The notes beneath the pieces are model-generated. The model saw nothing but the letters and a program-made list of their open reading frames with translations, made no database searches and was not told the DNA's origin. A program made the position numbers and the translations under genes. Source: Spirochaetota bacterium (lineage in GTDB: Bacteria > Spirochaetota > UBA4802 > UBA5368). Taken from it: a stretch of 64,000 bases of DNA. Every line of letters starts with the position of its first letter. Within the stretch, counting starts at the first letter, position 1. Positions 44,759 to 52,759 of this stretch are shown here, piece after piece. The stretch is taken from positions 1 through 64,000 of the forward strand of contig SCSX01000063.1 in NCBI GenBank assembly GCA_004297825.1, in the 5' to 3' direction.

Positions 44759-45790
44759 ATGGCCAACCGGAACGGCAACCTGAGTTTTTACCCCGTCGCA
44801 TTCTTTGCCTTATGCCTGTATCTGCTCGTGTCACCGCACGCTACCCTCCAGGCCGATTGCGTCGCGGGAGACTGCACCAACGGCAGGGGCACGTTCACGT
44901 GGAGTGACGGCACCTCCTACGAGGGGGGGTTTCTTAACAGCGCCCGTCACGGAACGGGAACCCAGCGATGGCCCGACGGCTCCACCTTCACGGGGGACTG
45001 GAAAAACAACCACATTTTCGGAAACGGCATCTTCAAGTATAAAAACGGCAGCGTCTACACGGGCTCGTGGAAGAACGACAGGCGCGAAGGCGAGGGAAGC
45101 TACACCCTGTCGGACGGCCGGGAATACAAGGGCGAATGGAAAAACGACGCGATGAACGGCCGGGGCTCCATGGTGTGGCCCAACGGCGAACACTATGAGG
45201 GCGAGTGGAAGGACAACCGGATGAACGGGAAGGGGAAATTCACCTTCGCGGACGGATCGACATACCAGGGGGACTGGCTGGACAGCAAGATGGACGGACA
45301 GGGCACCTATGCCTGGCTCAACGGTTCCAAGTACATCGGGGCCTTCAAGGCGAGCCGACGCGAAGGGAAAGGCATCCTGACCGGCCCGGAGGGCGACCGC
45401 TATGAGGGCATGTGGGAAAACGACAAACGCGTGGGCGAAGGCGCGGGGTCGTGGAAAGACGGGACGAAGTATACCGGGAAATGGGACAAGGACAAGCTGA
45501 ACGGCAAGGGCACCATCACCTACCGCGACAGTACAACCTACACGGGTGAGTTCCTGGAAGGAATCCCCAACGGCAAGGGAAAAATCTCCTGGCCCGACAA
45601 GCGCGTGTACGAGGGCGAGTTCAGGAACAACCAGCTTCACGGTTTCGGGATAATGAAATTCCCGGACGGGCGCATCTACACCGGGTCATGGGAAAACGGC
45701 GAAATGCACGGCGCTGGCTCCATGCGCCATCCCAACGGCAAGGTTCAGCAGGGGAAATGGGAAAACGGGGAATTCAAGGGCGGTAAATAA
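44759..45790 (+). CDS. Exported MORN-repeat protein
   Basis: 343 residues. Signal peptide (about 1-32, CLYLLVSPHATLQAD), then about thirteen MORN repeats of ~23 residues (YxGxW/FxxxxxxGxGxxxxxDG), e.g. SYEGGFLNSARHGTGTQRWP, that form a beta-sheet scaffold binding lipids or proteins. GAGGAG precedes the ATG. Many MORN proteins are scaffolds, but the exported form in bacteria is uncharacterised here. It stands between a divergent lipoprotein gene and tRNA-Arg. Confidence 0.93.
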   Translation: MANRNGNLSFYPVAFFALCLYLLVSPHATLQADCVAGDCTNGRGTFTWSDGTSYEGGFLNSARHGTGTQRWPDGSTFTGDWKNNHIFGNGIFKYKNGSVYTGSWKNDRREGEGSYTLSDGREYKGEWKNDAMNGRGSMVWPNGEHYEGEWKDNRMNGKGKFTFADGSTYQGDWLDSKMDGQGTYAWLNGSKYIGAFKASRREGKGILTGPEGDRYEGMWENDKRVGEGAGSWKDGTKYTGKWDKDKLNGKGTITYRDSTTYTGEFLEGIPNGKGKISWPDKRVYEGEFRNNQLHGFGIMKFPDGRIYTGSWENGEMHGAGSMRHPNGKVQQGKWENGEFKGGK

Positions 45791-45796
45791 TATCTG

Positions 45797-45870
45797 CGCT
45801 CCCGAGAGGACTCGAACCTCTGACACATAGTTTAGGAAACTACTGCTCTATCCGCCTGAGCTACGGGAGC
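45797..45870 (-). tRNA. tRNA-Arg (anticodon CCT)
   Basis: Read leftward from 45870, 74 nt fold as a cloverleaf: acceptor GCTCCCG/CGGGAGC, D arm GCTC/GAGC, anticodon stem GTAGT/ACTAT with loop TTCCTAA (anticodon CCT, reading AGG), T arm with TTCGAGT. CCA is not encoded. It lies six bases past the end of the cNMP-binding gene and could be processed from its transcript. Confidence 0.93.
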
Positions 45871-45875
45871 GGAAA

Positions 45876-46520
45876 TTACGTCATCATGTTTTTTCTGCGC
45901 GAATTGACGATCCGCTGGAAGTCACGCAGGTTCTTCACTATGATCTTGTCCGTGAAGAGTTCAATCTTGCCGAGCTGGTTCATATGTGTCAATATTTTTT
46001 GCACATCCACGACCTGCATTCCGGCCCAGTTCGCGACTTCCTGCATATTCGCCTTCAGGGTAACCGCCTCCTGGATATCCAGGTGCGGGTCCTGCTCGGA
46101 AAGCATGCACATGACGTCCATGACCTTGAGCTGAGGCTCCTCGAGGAGGAGAATCATAAGCCGGCGCTTCGCGTCGTAGATTCGCTTTGAAAATATGATG
46201 AGCAGCTTGTAGGCAAGCTGGGGGTTCCCCTGGAGGAGCGCGTCGAAATTTTCCCGGCGGAACTTGAGGAGCTTCACGTGATCCATCGCGATCGCCGAGG
46301 CCGATCGGGGCTGTTCCTCGAGGATGGCCATCTCCCCGAATACATCGCCCACCTCGAGCACGTCCAGGGTCTTCTCCGTGTTGTTGATTATCTTTACGAT
46401 CTTGACCCTGCCGTTCTGTATGAAATAAAACTCGTTGCCCGGCTCGTACTCGCAGAAGATGATCTCCCCCGGGGAATAATCCACTCCGAATTTTTCGAAG
46501 AGCTTGCTGTCAAGAAACAT
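45876..46520 (-). CDS. Crp/Fnr-like cyclic-nucleotide-binding protein
   Basis: 214 residues. A CAP-type domain (about 1-125) with phosphate cassette FGEMAILEEQPRSASAIA (Glu, Arg present) is followed by a C-terminal region that could be a winged helix (VANWAGMQVVDVQKILTHMNQLGKIEL), so a Crp-like transcription regulator is likely. It lies three bases after its upstream neighbour, another cNMP-domain protein, in one operon. Confidence 0.87.
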   Translation of the reverse strand: MFLDSKLFEKFGVDYSPGEIIFCEYEPGNEFYFIQNGRVKIVKIINNTEKTLDVLEVGDVFGEMAILEEQPRSASAIAMDHVKLLKFRRENFDALLQGNPQLAYKLLIIFSKRIYDAKRRLMILLLEEPQLKVMDVMCMLSEQDPHLDIQEAVTLKANMQEVANWAGMQVVDVQKILTHMNQLGKIELFTDKIIVKNLRDFQRIVNSRRKNMMT

Positions 46521-46523
46521 TGA

Positions 46524-47738
46524 TTACTTCCCCTGCGCCTGAATTGTGGCGAGCCTCTTGGCGGCGAGCTTGTTCACGCCGTCCTTGGGATCCATGGCGA
46601 CGACCTTGGTATAGTACGAGACGGATTTGTCCGGTTTCTTCATCGTCTCGTACGTGAGCCCGATATGGAAGAGCGCGTTTTTCACGTTCTCCGAATTCGG
46701 GAATTTCTTTATCATGTCCGAGAAGGCCACGAGGGCCTCGTTGAACTTGGCAAGCTTCAGGTAGCTCCGCCCGATCTCAAAATTAGCCTTTTCAAAAACC
46801 TTGCGCTCGGCCTCGTTCTTGAGGTTCTTCGTCGCGAGAATTTCCTGGTAGAGCTTGAGCGATTCCGCATAGCTTTCCTGGGAAAACAGGCTCATGGCTT
46901 CGTAGAACATCTCCGGGACATCCTTTTTCGGTTGCTCCGCCGGGGAGGCGGCCGCCGGCGAGGTGCCGAAGAAATCGTCGATCTCGCCCGAGAGCCCGGA
47001 CGAAGAATCCATGTCCATATCGGCCATGGGCCCGTGGGGCTCGGCCGCGCGCGACGCCGGCTTGTCGTCGTCGATGCTGAAATCGGTCATGTCCATGGAA
47101 TCATCGTGCGAGGGCGCCGGGGTCGAAGCCGTCGGTATCGGCCCCCCCGTGTCCCTTGTCGCCCCCGCACCGCCGGGACTTCCCGACTCGATGGCGCGGA
47201 TGCGCTCCATTGCTTTTCCGGAATAATTTCCGTCCGGATAATACTCCATGTAGCGCTTGTAGGCATAGAGCGCCTGCTGGACCCTCCCCACCTCGAAATA
47301 GTATTCGCCGATCCGGAAAAGCTCCTCGGCGGGATTCACGTTGTCTTTCTGGTCGAGCACCTCGCGCTGCATCTTGCCGATCCGCCTGAGCTGGTTCGAG
47401 AAGATGCGGAGCATCTTGCGGACCACGTTCACGTTCTGGATCACCAGGCGCTCGAAATCGGCCAGGGGCAGCACCAAGAGCACCGTCTCGCCGATGGTCT
47501 GTGCGGTCTCTTCCCGCGGATATTTGCCCAGCGAGGATTTTACCCCGAAGAACTCGCCCGGCTTGATCTCCTCCTTCACCTCTTCGCCGGTGTCGACCTT
47601 GCGCGAGGTGAGGAGCACGCGCCCGCCCTTGAGCACGTATATGTATTCGCTCTTGTCGTTTTCGAAATACACCACCGAGCCGTGTTTGTATCGGCGCGTG
47701 ACAATGCTGGTAGACTGACTCATTGGGCCGTTTGACAT
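46524..47738 (-). CDS. cNMP-binding and TPR protein
   Basis: 404 residues. Residues ~10-125 are a CAP-type fold (HGSVVYFENDKSEYIYVLKGG) but the phosphate cassette is replaced by PGEFFGVKSSLGKYPREETAQ, so cyclic nucleotide binding is doubtful. A coiled linker, an acidic low-complexity stretch rich in Asp/Ser/Pro (about 180-270) and TPR units follow (e.g. NALFHIGLTYETMKKPDKSV). GGGGAAG precedes the ATG. Scaffold with a sensor head, cotranscribed with a Crp-like gene. Confidence 0.87.
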   Translation of the reverse strand: MSNGPMSQSTSIVTRRYKHGSVVYFENDKSEYIYVLKGGRVLLTSRKVDTGEEVKEEIKPGEFFGVKSSLGKYPREETAQTIGETVLLVLPLADFERLVIQNVNVVRKMLRIFSNQLRRIGKMQREVLDQKDNVNPAEELFRIGEYYFEVGRVQQALYAYKRYMEYYPDGNYSGKAMERIRAIESGSPGGAGATRDTGGPIPTASTPAPSHDDSMDMTDFSIDDDKPASRAAEPHGPMADMDMDSSSGLSGEIDDFFGTSPAAASPAEQPKKDVPEMFYEAMSLFSQESYAESLKLYQEILATKNLKNEAERKVFEKANFEIGRSYLKLAKFNEALVAFSDMIKKFPNSENVKNALFHIGLTYETMKKPDKSVSYYTKVVAMDPKDGVNKLAAKRLATIQAQGK

Positions 47739-47758
47739 CGCTTCTTCCCCGATTCCTG

Positions 47759-48994
47759 TTATACCCGGAATTCGACCGGCATAAAGGGAAATTCTTTCTT
47801 AAAGCCCACCGCCTTCGAAATGCGCCTGAGCATCCCTACGAGATCGCCGATAATGATCTTTTCCTCGCCGTCCATCACGATATGCTGGTAGGTCACCTTG
47901 AGCGCATCGAAGAGGTATGCATAACGGGCGTCCCCGTACACGGGCCTGCCGTCGATCACCACGAGCAGAACATCCTTAAGCCCCGCCGAGACTACCGAAT
48001 CATACGCGTTCTTCCTGGTATTTCTGAACAGCGCGAGATCCGCAACGTTGCCGGATTTGACGTGGCCGTTTTTTTTCAGGTAAAAAGCCTTTGCCGGATT
48101 CGCGGTGACCATGCGGACGATCGTTTCTTCGGGAAGATCCTTTCCGTATGTTTTCTTGAAATAGGTCCGATCGAATTTCATCTCGTAAAGGATATTTTCT
48201 CCACCCGACATGGGGGAATCGGTGCCGATACACACGTTCACCCCGACATCCAGCATTCTTTTCACGTTCGCGGTCGTGTTGAACATGAAAACATTGGAAT
48301 CGGCGCACCACACGACCGATGCGCCCCGTTGTTTTATGACCTTTATGTCTTCCTCATTGAAAGCGATTCCATGAACCAGAACAGAGTGGTCCCCAAGCCC
48401 CCCTTTGCGGTCCAGGGTCTTCAGATCCTGCTTCGTCTCGGCGTCGAAGCCTTCCGCGATGTGGGTGATGAAGGGGATGTCTTCCTTGAGCGCCTTCCGG
48501 TACTCGACGTCTATCTCACCGCCCCATGCGAGCGCGAAGGACGCGATGGAGTGGGAAAGCGAATAGTTCCTTATGGCCTTCGTGGGCAGTATGTCAAGGT
48601 AAGGCTCGTTCACGAAGTGAGGTATATGGTCCGATACGGTGGTGACGGCCGATACGAGGTTGCGGTATGCGCCCAGCAGGTAGAGGTCCCTGTTTTCGAT
48701 CTGCTGGCGCTCCTGGTACACCGGCGCGCTTTTTAAATCATTGTCCCAGGGAAGCCAGTTTTCATAGGGGCCGAATCCGACCTTTGGATAGTAAGTACCA
48801 AGAAGATGATCATGAGAATTTATAAGCCCGGGGGTTAAAACCGCATCCTCGGCGGTGATCGCCAGTGAAGGCCGCGGCTTTTCCCTGGATACCCGCTCGA
48901 TCCTGGAATCTTTTATCTCCACGGAGCTCCCCTTCAGTTCTTCCTCGGGGGTAAGAATGACAGCTCCCTGAATTCCCCACTCTTTCATCGGCAA
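47759..48994 (-). CDS. Amidohydrolase family protein (TrzN/cytosine-deaminase-like)
   Basis: 411 residues of the metal-dependent amidohydrolase superfamily: NSHDHLLG (HxH metal pair), FITHIAEGF (His), VLVHGIAF (His) and IGTDSPMSGG (catalytic Asp), all present. The N- and C-terminal beta parts form the composite domain (VLTPGLINSHD and SGNVADLALF). Substrates in this subgroup are N-heterocycles such as guanine, hydroxyatrazine or methylthioadenosine; not decided here. Stands alone. Confidence 0.9.
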   Translation of the reverse strand: MPMKEWGIQGAVILTPEEELKGSSVEIKDSRIERVSREKPRPSLAITAEDAVLTPGLINSHDHLLGTYYPKVGFGPYENWLPWDNDLKSAPVYQERQQIENRDLYLLGAYRNLVSAVTTVSDHIPHFVNEPYLDILPTKAIRNYSLSHSIASFALAWGGEIDVEYRKALKEDIPFITHIAEGFDAETKQDLKTLDRKGGLGDHSVLVHGIAFNEEDIKVIKQRGASVVWCADSNVFMFNTTANVKRMLDVGVNVCIGTDSPMSGGENILYEMKFDRTYFKKTYGKDLPEETIVRMVTANPAKAFYLKKNGHVKSGNVADLALFRNTRKNAYDSVVSAGLKDVLLVVIDGRPVYGDARYAYLFDALKVTYQHIVMDGEEKIIIGDLVGMLRRISKAVGFKKEFPFMPVEFRV

Positions 48995-49312
48995 ACCTTC
49001 CGTATATGCCGCACAATCCCCTTAGTCCCGTTCAAAGCCTGCACGGGAGCGCCTGGAATGGCGTAAACATCACATTTTGAACAGCCTATTTATACTATTA
49101 GAACAAAATCTCAACGTCAAGTAAAAATGCTCCCCCCGGATACAGCGACCACGGGCATGCTCCCGGTTCCGTGGCAGTGAGCCGGCTTTATTATTGTATC
49201 GGTATCGATCCTCTGTTGAAGGAACTATTTTTCGCGGGGGGAACGGCCCGACGCGTGCCGGTCATGCCCGTGCCGCGTGGTTGGAAATACTTGTTCCGCC
49301 TCTGGCCCGGTT
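48995..49312. other. Gene-free interval
   Basis: 318 bp between the amidohydrolase and histidine-kinase genes, both leftward. Short open frames here overlap the neighbours' shadows and lack ribosome sites. A moderately AT-rich patch at about 49075-49125 could hold the amidohydrolase promoter; no -35/-10 pair convinced me. Confidence 0.5.
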
Positions 49313-52300
49313 TCAATCCGGTATCGGTTTCTCCGTACGCCCGGTCGCCTCGTCGAGCAAGCTGATCGCATCCTGAAGAACATAGGGTTTCATCATGACG
49401 CCGTCGAATCCGTAACCCTTGTAACCGGCCATTACCGGATCGTTCGAATAGCCGCTGGAAACGATGATGAAGGCCGCGGGGTCCAGTTCACGTATCCTGG
49501 CCAGGCATTCAACTCCCCCTATTCCCCCGGGCACGACGAGGTCCATGATAACCGCATGGTACGGATCCCCTCCCTCCATCGCATCCGCGTACATAGCGGC
49601 CGCCTCGGCGCCGTCACGTGCCCCGTCCACCCTGTAGCCGAAATATGAGAGCATGTTGATCGCCACGTCTCTCACCGCCTTCTCATCGTCCATTACGAGA
49701 ACGCGGCCGTTGCGCTTCTCGGCCGGGGCATCGCTGCGCCGGTGATTCCGCTCCTCTCCGTCCGACGCATGCAGGTAAATATGAAACGCGGTGCCCCGGC
49801 GTTCTTCCGACTCGACGTCGATATAACCGCCATGCCGCTTAATTATCGAATAACTGCTCGCAAGTCCCAGTCCGCTTCCATGCTCCTTGGTGGTGAAATA
49901 GGGGTCGAATATCCGTCCCAGGAATTTTCTCGGAATGCCGACGCCATTGTCCCTGATGGATATCCGCACATATCTCCCTTGTTTCAGGGGCAGCCCGAAA
50001 ACTTCACCCAGGTTGTGTGCGCGAACGGAGATGGTGCCCCCGCCCGGCATGGCCTGCATCGCGTTTATCAGTATGTTATTGAGCACCTGGCTTACCTGGT
50101 CGATATCAATGTCCACGGGCCAGAGCCCGTTTTCAAAATCGAACTCGCACCTGACCGGCGAGCCGGTAAGGATGAATTCCGCGCTTTCCCTCAGGAGCTC
50201 GCCGATCGACGCGGTTTTCTTGACCGGTGCCCCGCCCTTTGAGAAGGTGAGCAGTTGCCTGGTAAGATTGGCCGCGCGCAGGCAGGCCTGCTCGATCTTC
50301 TCCATGAATCCATGGAAATCCGGGTTGTCCCTGATCGTGAGTTTCGCCAGGCCCAGGTTCCCTATTATCGCGGTAAGCAGGTTGTTGAAATCATGCGCGA
50401 TCCCGCCCGCAAGCACGCCGAGCGACTCTATCTTGCTCATCTTGATGAGTTCCTTTTCGAGCTTGATCTTCTCGGTGATGTCCCGTATCGCGATGACGGT
50501 TCCTCCCGGGCGGTCCCCGCTGCCGGCGACCGGCGCGCCGCTCACCTCGACGATACGTTCGCGGCCGTCCGGGGCGGTCATCACTATCGGCAGATCCGCG
50601 AGATCCTGGAGCGCCCCGGCCCCCACGCGGCCAAACAACCCGGCAAGCTCCTGCCCGGATTTCAGATCTTGAAGCGAAAAAAGGTCGGCTAAATTTTTCG
50701 CGCCGGCTTCTTCGACGGTGTGCCCGGTGAGCCTCTCAGCCGAAGGGTTCATCAGGAGCACGCCCCCCTCGATGTCAATGGTTATCACGGCATCGCCGAT
50801 CGCGCGAAGCGTGGCCGCTATTCTCTCCTTCTCGCGCGTCAGGTTCTCATTCATCGCGAGAAGCTCATTGTGGGCGGAGAGAAGCCGCTTGTTCAAGGCT
50901 TCAAGCCTGCCATACTGGACCTGAATTTCCCGGAACTGCATCAGGATCGTGTCCTCCGCGCGCTTCATCTGTGAAATATTGGTTATAATCGAGATTGCGC
51001 CCACGCCTTCATCAATGGTGATCCGGGAGGCAGCGATGATCACGTCGATGATTTCGTTTCTCTTCGTGAGCATCTGCGCCTCGTACTGCGACGGCGCCTC
51101 CAGCCCCGCGAGCCTGTTGTTATAATACGAGAACACCATCTCCCGTCCCTTGGGCGTTTCCGGGAGAAGGTCGGCAAGCGTAAGCCGGCTGAATTCACGC
51201 TCATCATATCCGAGCATGCGAACCAGCGACGCGTTGGCGTAGACCGGTTTCACGCCCATGAGCAGCATTATCCCGTCGTGGGCGTTTTCCACGAGCAGGC
51301 GATACCTCTCCTCGGATTCCCGGAGCCGACGGAGCGCCTTCATTTTTTCAGCGCGGTAGGTGTTCATCTTGTCGGCGATCCCGAACGAGAAGAGGAGCAT
51401 GGTGATGGACGACCCCACCTGGTATCCCCAGGTGGTCAGGAACATCTCGGGCACAAGCGCGTAGGACTTCAAAACAAGCAGCAGGATACCCAGTATGAAA
51501 CTCAACCAGGCGAGCACGTAAAAATAGGCCTCCCGCATTTTGAGCATGAGGCTGCGCACACCCAGGAGCGTCATCATCGCGACGGTGATCCCCGCGACAA
51601 TTGCCGAAAGCTGGGTCATGTAGTAATAATCGACCCACAGCGACGAAACGGAGATACCCAACAGGATATGCGCCCAGATCAGGCAAACGCGATAGATGCG
51701 GGGCGAATGTTCCGATACATTGAGGAAGGCACAGGTGAACTGCAGCCCGAAGAGTATCGTTAAAAACGAAAACAGCGGGTGACTGATATTGCTCCAGCGC
51801 GGGGAATCCGGCCAGAGGTACTGTGAGGCGAGCCCGCTGTGCACGAGCGATACGATTGCAAGAGACAGGATGAAGAACAACAGGTAGGCATAGCTCTTCT
51901 CTTTCATCGTCACGAAAATGAAAAGGTGATAGAACGCAAGCGCGAGCATGATTCCGTAATAAACCCCGAGAAGGGGCAGCTCGTACCGCCGCATCGATTC
52001 GAATTTTTCCGGCGCCCAGGCGACCATTGACGCGGAGATTGACCCCCGGGACTGCATGCACAGGTAATACGTGCTTACGCCCGGCGGAACGCTCAGCCTG
52101 AATACCTGGTTCCGGTAGTTCAGGTCCCTGTTCGAGAACGGCAGGTGGTCGCCCCGCCTGACCGCGGAGTATCCGTGCGGGGATGGAATATAAAAATCCA
52201 GGGAGTCGATAAGGGGGTATTCATGTTCGATAAATATCTCCGCCGGGGCGGGCGTACTATTTTCAATGGAGAACCGGATCCACACCGCGTCCCTGGTGTA

Positions 52301-52543
52301 ACCGAAGGCCGGCCGGCCGAAAGGGGTGGGGGAAAAATTAGCGCTAAAGGCATGCGTCGACGCCTGTTCGATGGAGAGGGAATGGGGTGCATCCTTGTAG
52401 TATTCGATGTGCGAATCCAGCCTTGCGGTCGAAAAGCCGGCATCCAGCGTAAGCGGGTCGGCCGGGTATACCGGTTCCGGGTACCCCCATGCAGCTATCA
52501 CTAAAAATACTCCAAGGCCTGTTCCGCGCAGAAAGTTCCGCAT
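49313..52543 (-). CDS. Hybrid sensor histidine kinase with 7TM-DISM module, PAS domains and receiver
   Basis: 1,076 residues from the ATG at 52543 (GGTGGGGA before it). Order: signal peptide; extracytoplasmic 7TMR-DISMED2 (about 30-180); seven-helix 7TM-DISM region (about 190-400); PAS (about 415-530); second PAS (about 585-705, MNPSAERLTGHTVEEAG); HisKA with GGIAHDFNNLL (phospho-His); HATPase with NILINAMQAM, DNGVGIPRKF and GSGLGLA; a receiver with MDDEKAVRD, VIMDLVVPGG (Asp) and MKPYV. The ligand sensed is unknown, likely a sugar or lipid. No cognate regulator is adjacent. Confidence 0.94.
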   Translation of the reverse strand: MRNFLRGTGLGVFLVIAAWGYPEPVYPADPLTLDAGFSTARLDSHIEYYKDAPHSLSIEQASTHAFSANFSPTPFGRPAFGYTRDAVWIRFSIENSTPAPAEIFIEHEYPLIDSLDFYIPSPHGYSAVRRGDHLPFSNRDLNYRNQVFRLSVPPGVSTYYLCMQSRGSISASMVAWAPEKFESMRRYELPLLGVYYGIMLALAFYHLFIFVTMKEKSYAYLLFFILSLAIVSLVHSGLASQYLWPDSPRWSNISHPLFSFLTILFGLQFTCAFLNVSEHSPRIYRVCLIWAHILLGISVSSLWVDYYYMTQLSAIVAGITVAMMTLLGVRSLMLKMREAYFYVLAWLSFILGILLLVLKSYALVPEMFLTTWGYQVGSSITMLLFSFGIADKMNTYRAEKMKALRRLRESEERYRLLVENAHDGIMLLMGVKPVYANASLVRMLGYDEREFSRLTLADLLPETPKGREMVFSYYNNRLAGLEAPSQYEAQMLTKRNEIIDVIIAASRITIDEGVGAISIITNISQMKRAEDTILMQFREIQVQYGRLEALNKRLLSAHNELLAMNENLTREKERIAATLRAIGDAVITIDIEGGVLLMNPSAERLTGHTVEEAGAKNLADLFSLQDLKSGQELAGLFGRVGAGALQDLADLPIVMTAPDGRERIVEVSGAPVAGSGDRPGGTVIAIRDITEKIKLEKELIKMSKIESLGVLAGGIAHDFNNLLTAIIGNLGLAKLTIRDNPDFHGFMEKIEQACLRAANLTRQLLTFSKGGAPVKKTASIGELLRESAEFILTGSPVRCEFDFENGLWPVDIDIDQVSQVLNNILINAMQAMPGGGTISVRAHNLGEVFGLPLKQGRYVRISIRDNGVGIPRKFLGRIFDPYFTTKEHGSGLGLASSYSIIKRHGGYIDVESEERRGTAFHIYLHASDGEERNHRRSDAPAEKRNGRVLVMDDEKAVRDVAINMLSYFGYRVDGARDGAEAAAMYADAMEGGDPYHAVIMDLVVPGGIGGVECLARIRELDPAAFIIVSSGYSNDPVMAGYKGYGFDGVMMKPYVLQDAISLLDEATGRTEKPIPD

Positions 52544-52632
52544 TCCCCACCATATACCCGCGGTCGCTAGTAAAACCGTCCCCGCCGGGCCTGTCAATGA
52601 AAAACCGCATCCGTGCGTTCCGGGAATTTTGG

Positions 52633-52660
52633 TTGACGCTGAAGGGGAAGGTGCTACTAT
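52633..52660 (+). promoter_or_regulatory. Sigma-70-type promoter of tRNA-Ala
   Basis: TTGACG (52633-52638) and TACTAT (52655-52660) with a 16-base spacer, ending 13 bases before the tRNA start; typical of a strong stable-RNA promoter. Confidence 0.65.
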
Positions 52661-52673
52661 GGGCTTACAAGGC

Positions 52674-52746
52674 GGGGCTGTAGCTCAGTTGGGAGAGCGC
52701 TTGAATCGCACTCAAGAGGTCGACGGTTCGATTCCGTTCAGCTCCA
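52674..52746 (+). tRNA. tRNA-Ala (anticodon CGC)
   Basis: 73 nt with acceptor GGGGCTG/CAGCTCC (one G-U pair), D arm GCTC/GAGC, anticodon stem CTTGA/TCAAG with loop ATCGCAC (CGC, reading GCG), T arm with TTCGATT. CCA is not encoded. It lies in the gap between two leftward protein genes, transcribed against them from its own promoter. Confidence 0.93.
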
Positions 52747-52759
52747 CATCAACCACCTT

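Noticed and set aside
49171-49376. Two overlapping ~60-codon plus-strand frames in the gap before the histidine-kinase gene
   Set aside because: No ribosome site and overlap with the kinase end; no homology-like features.
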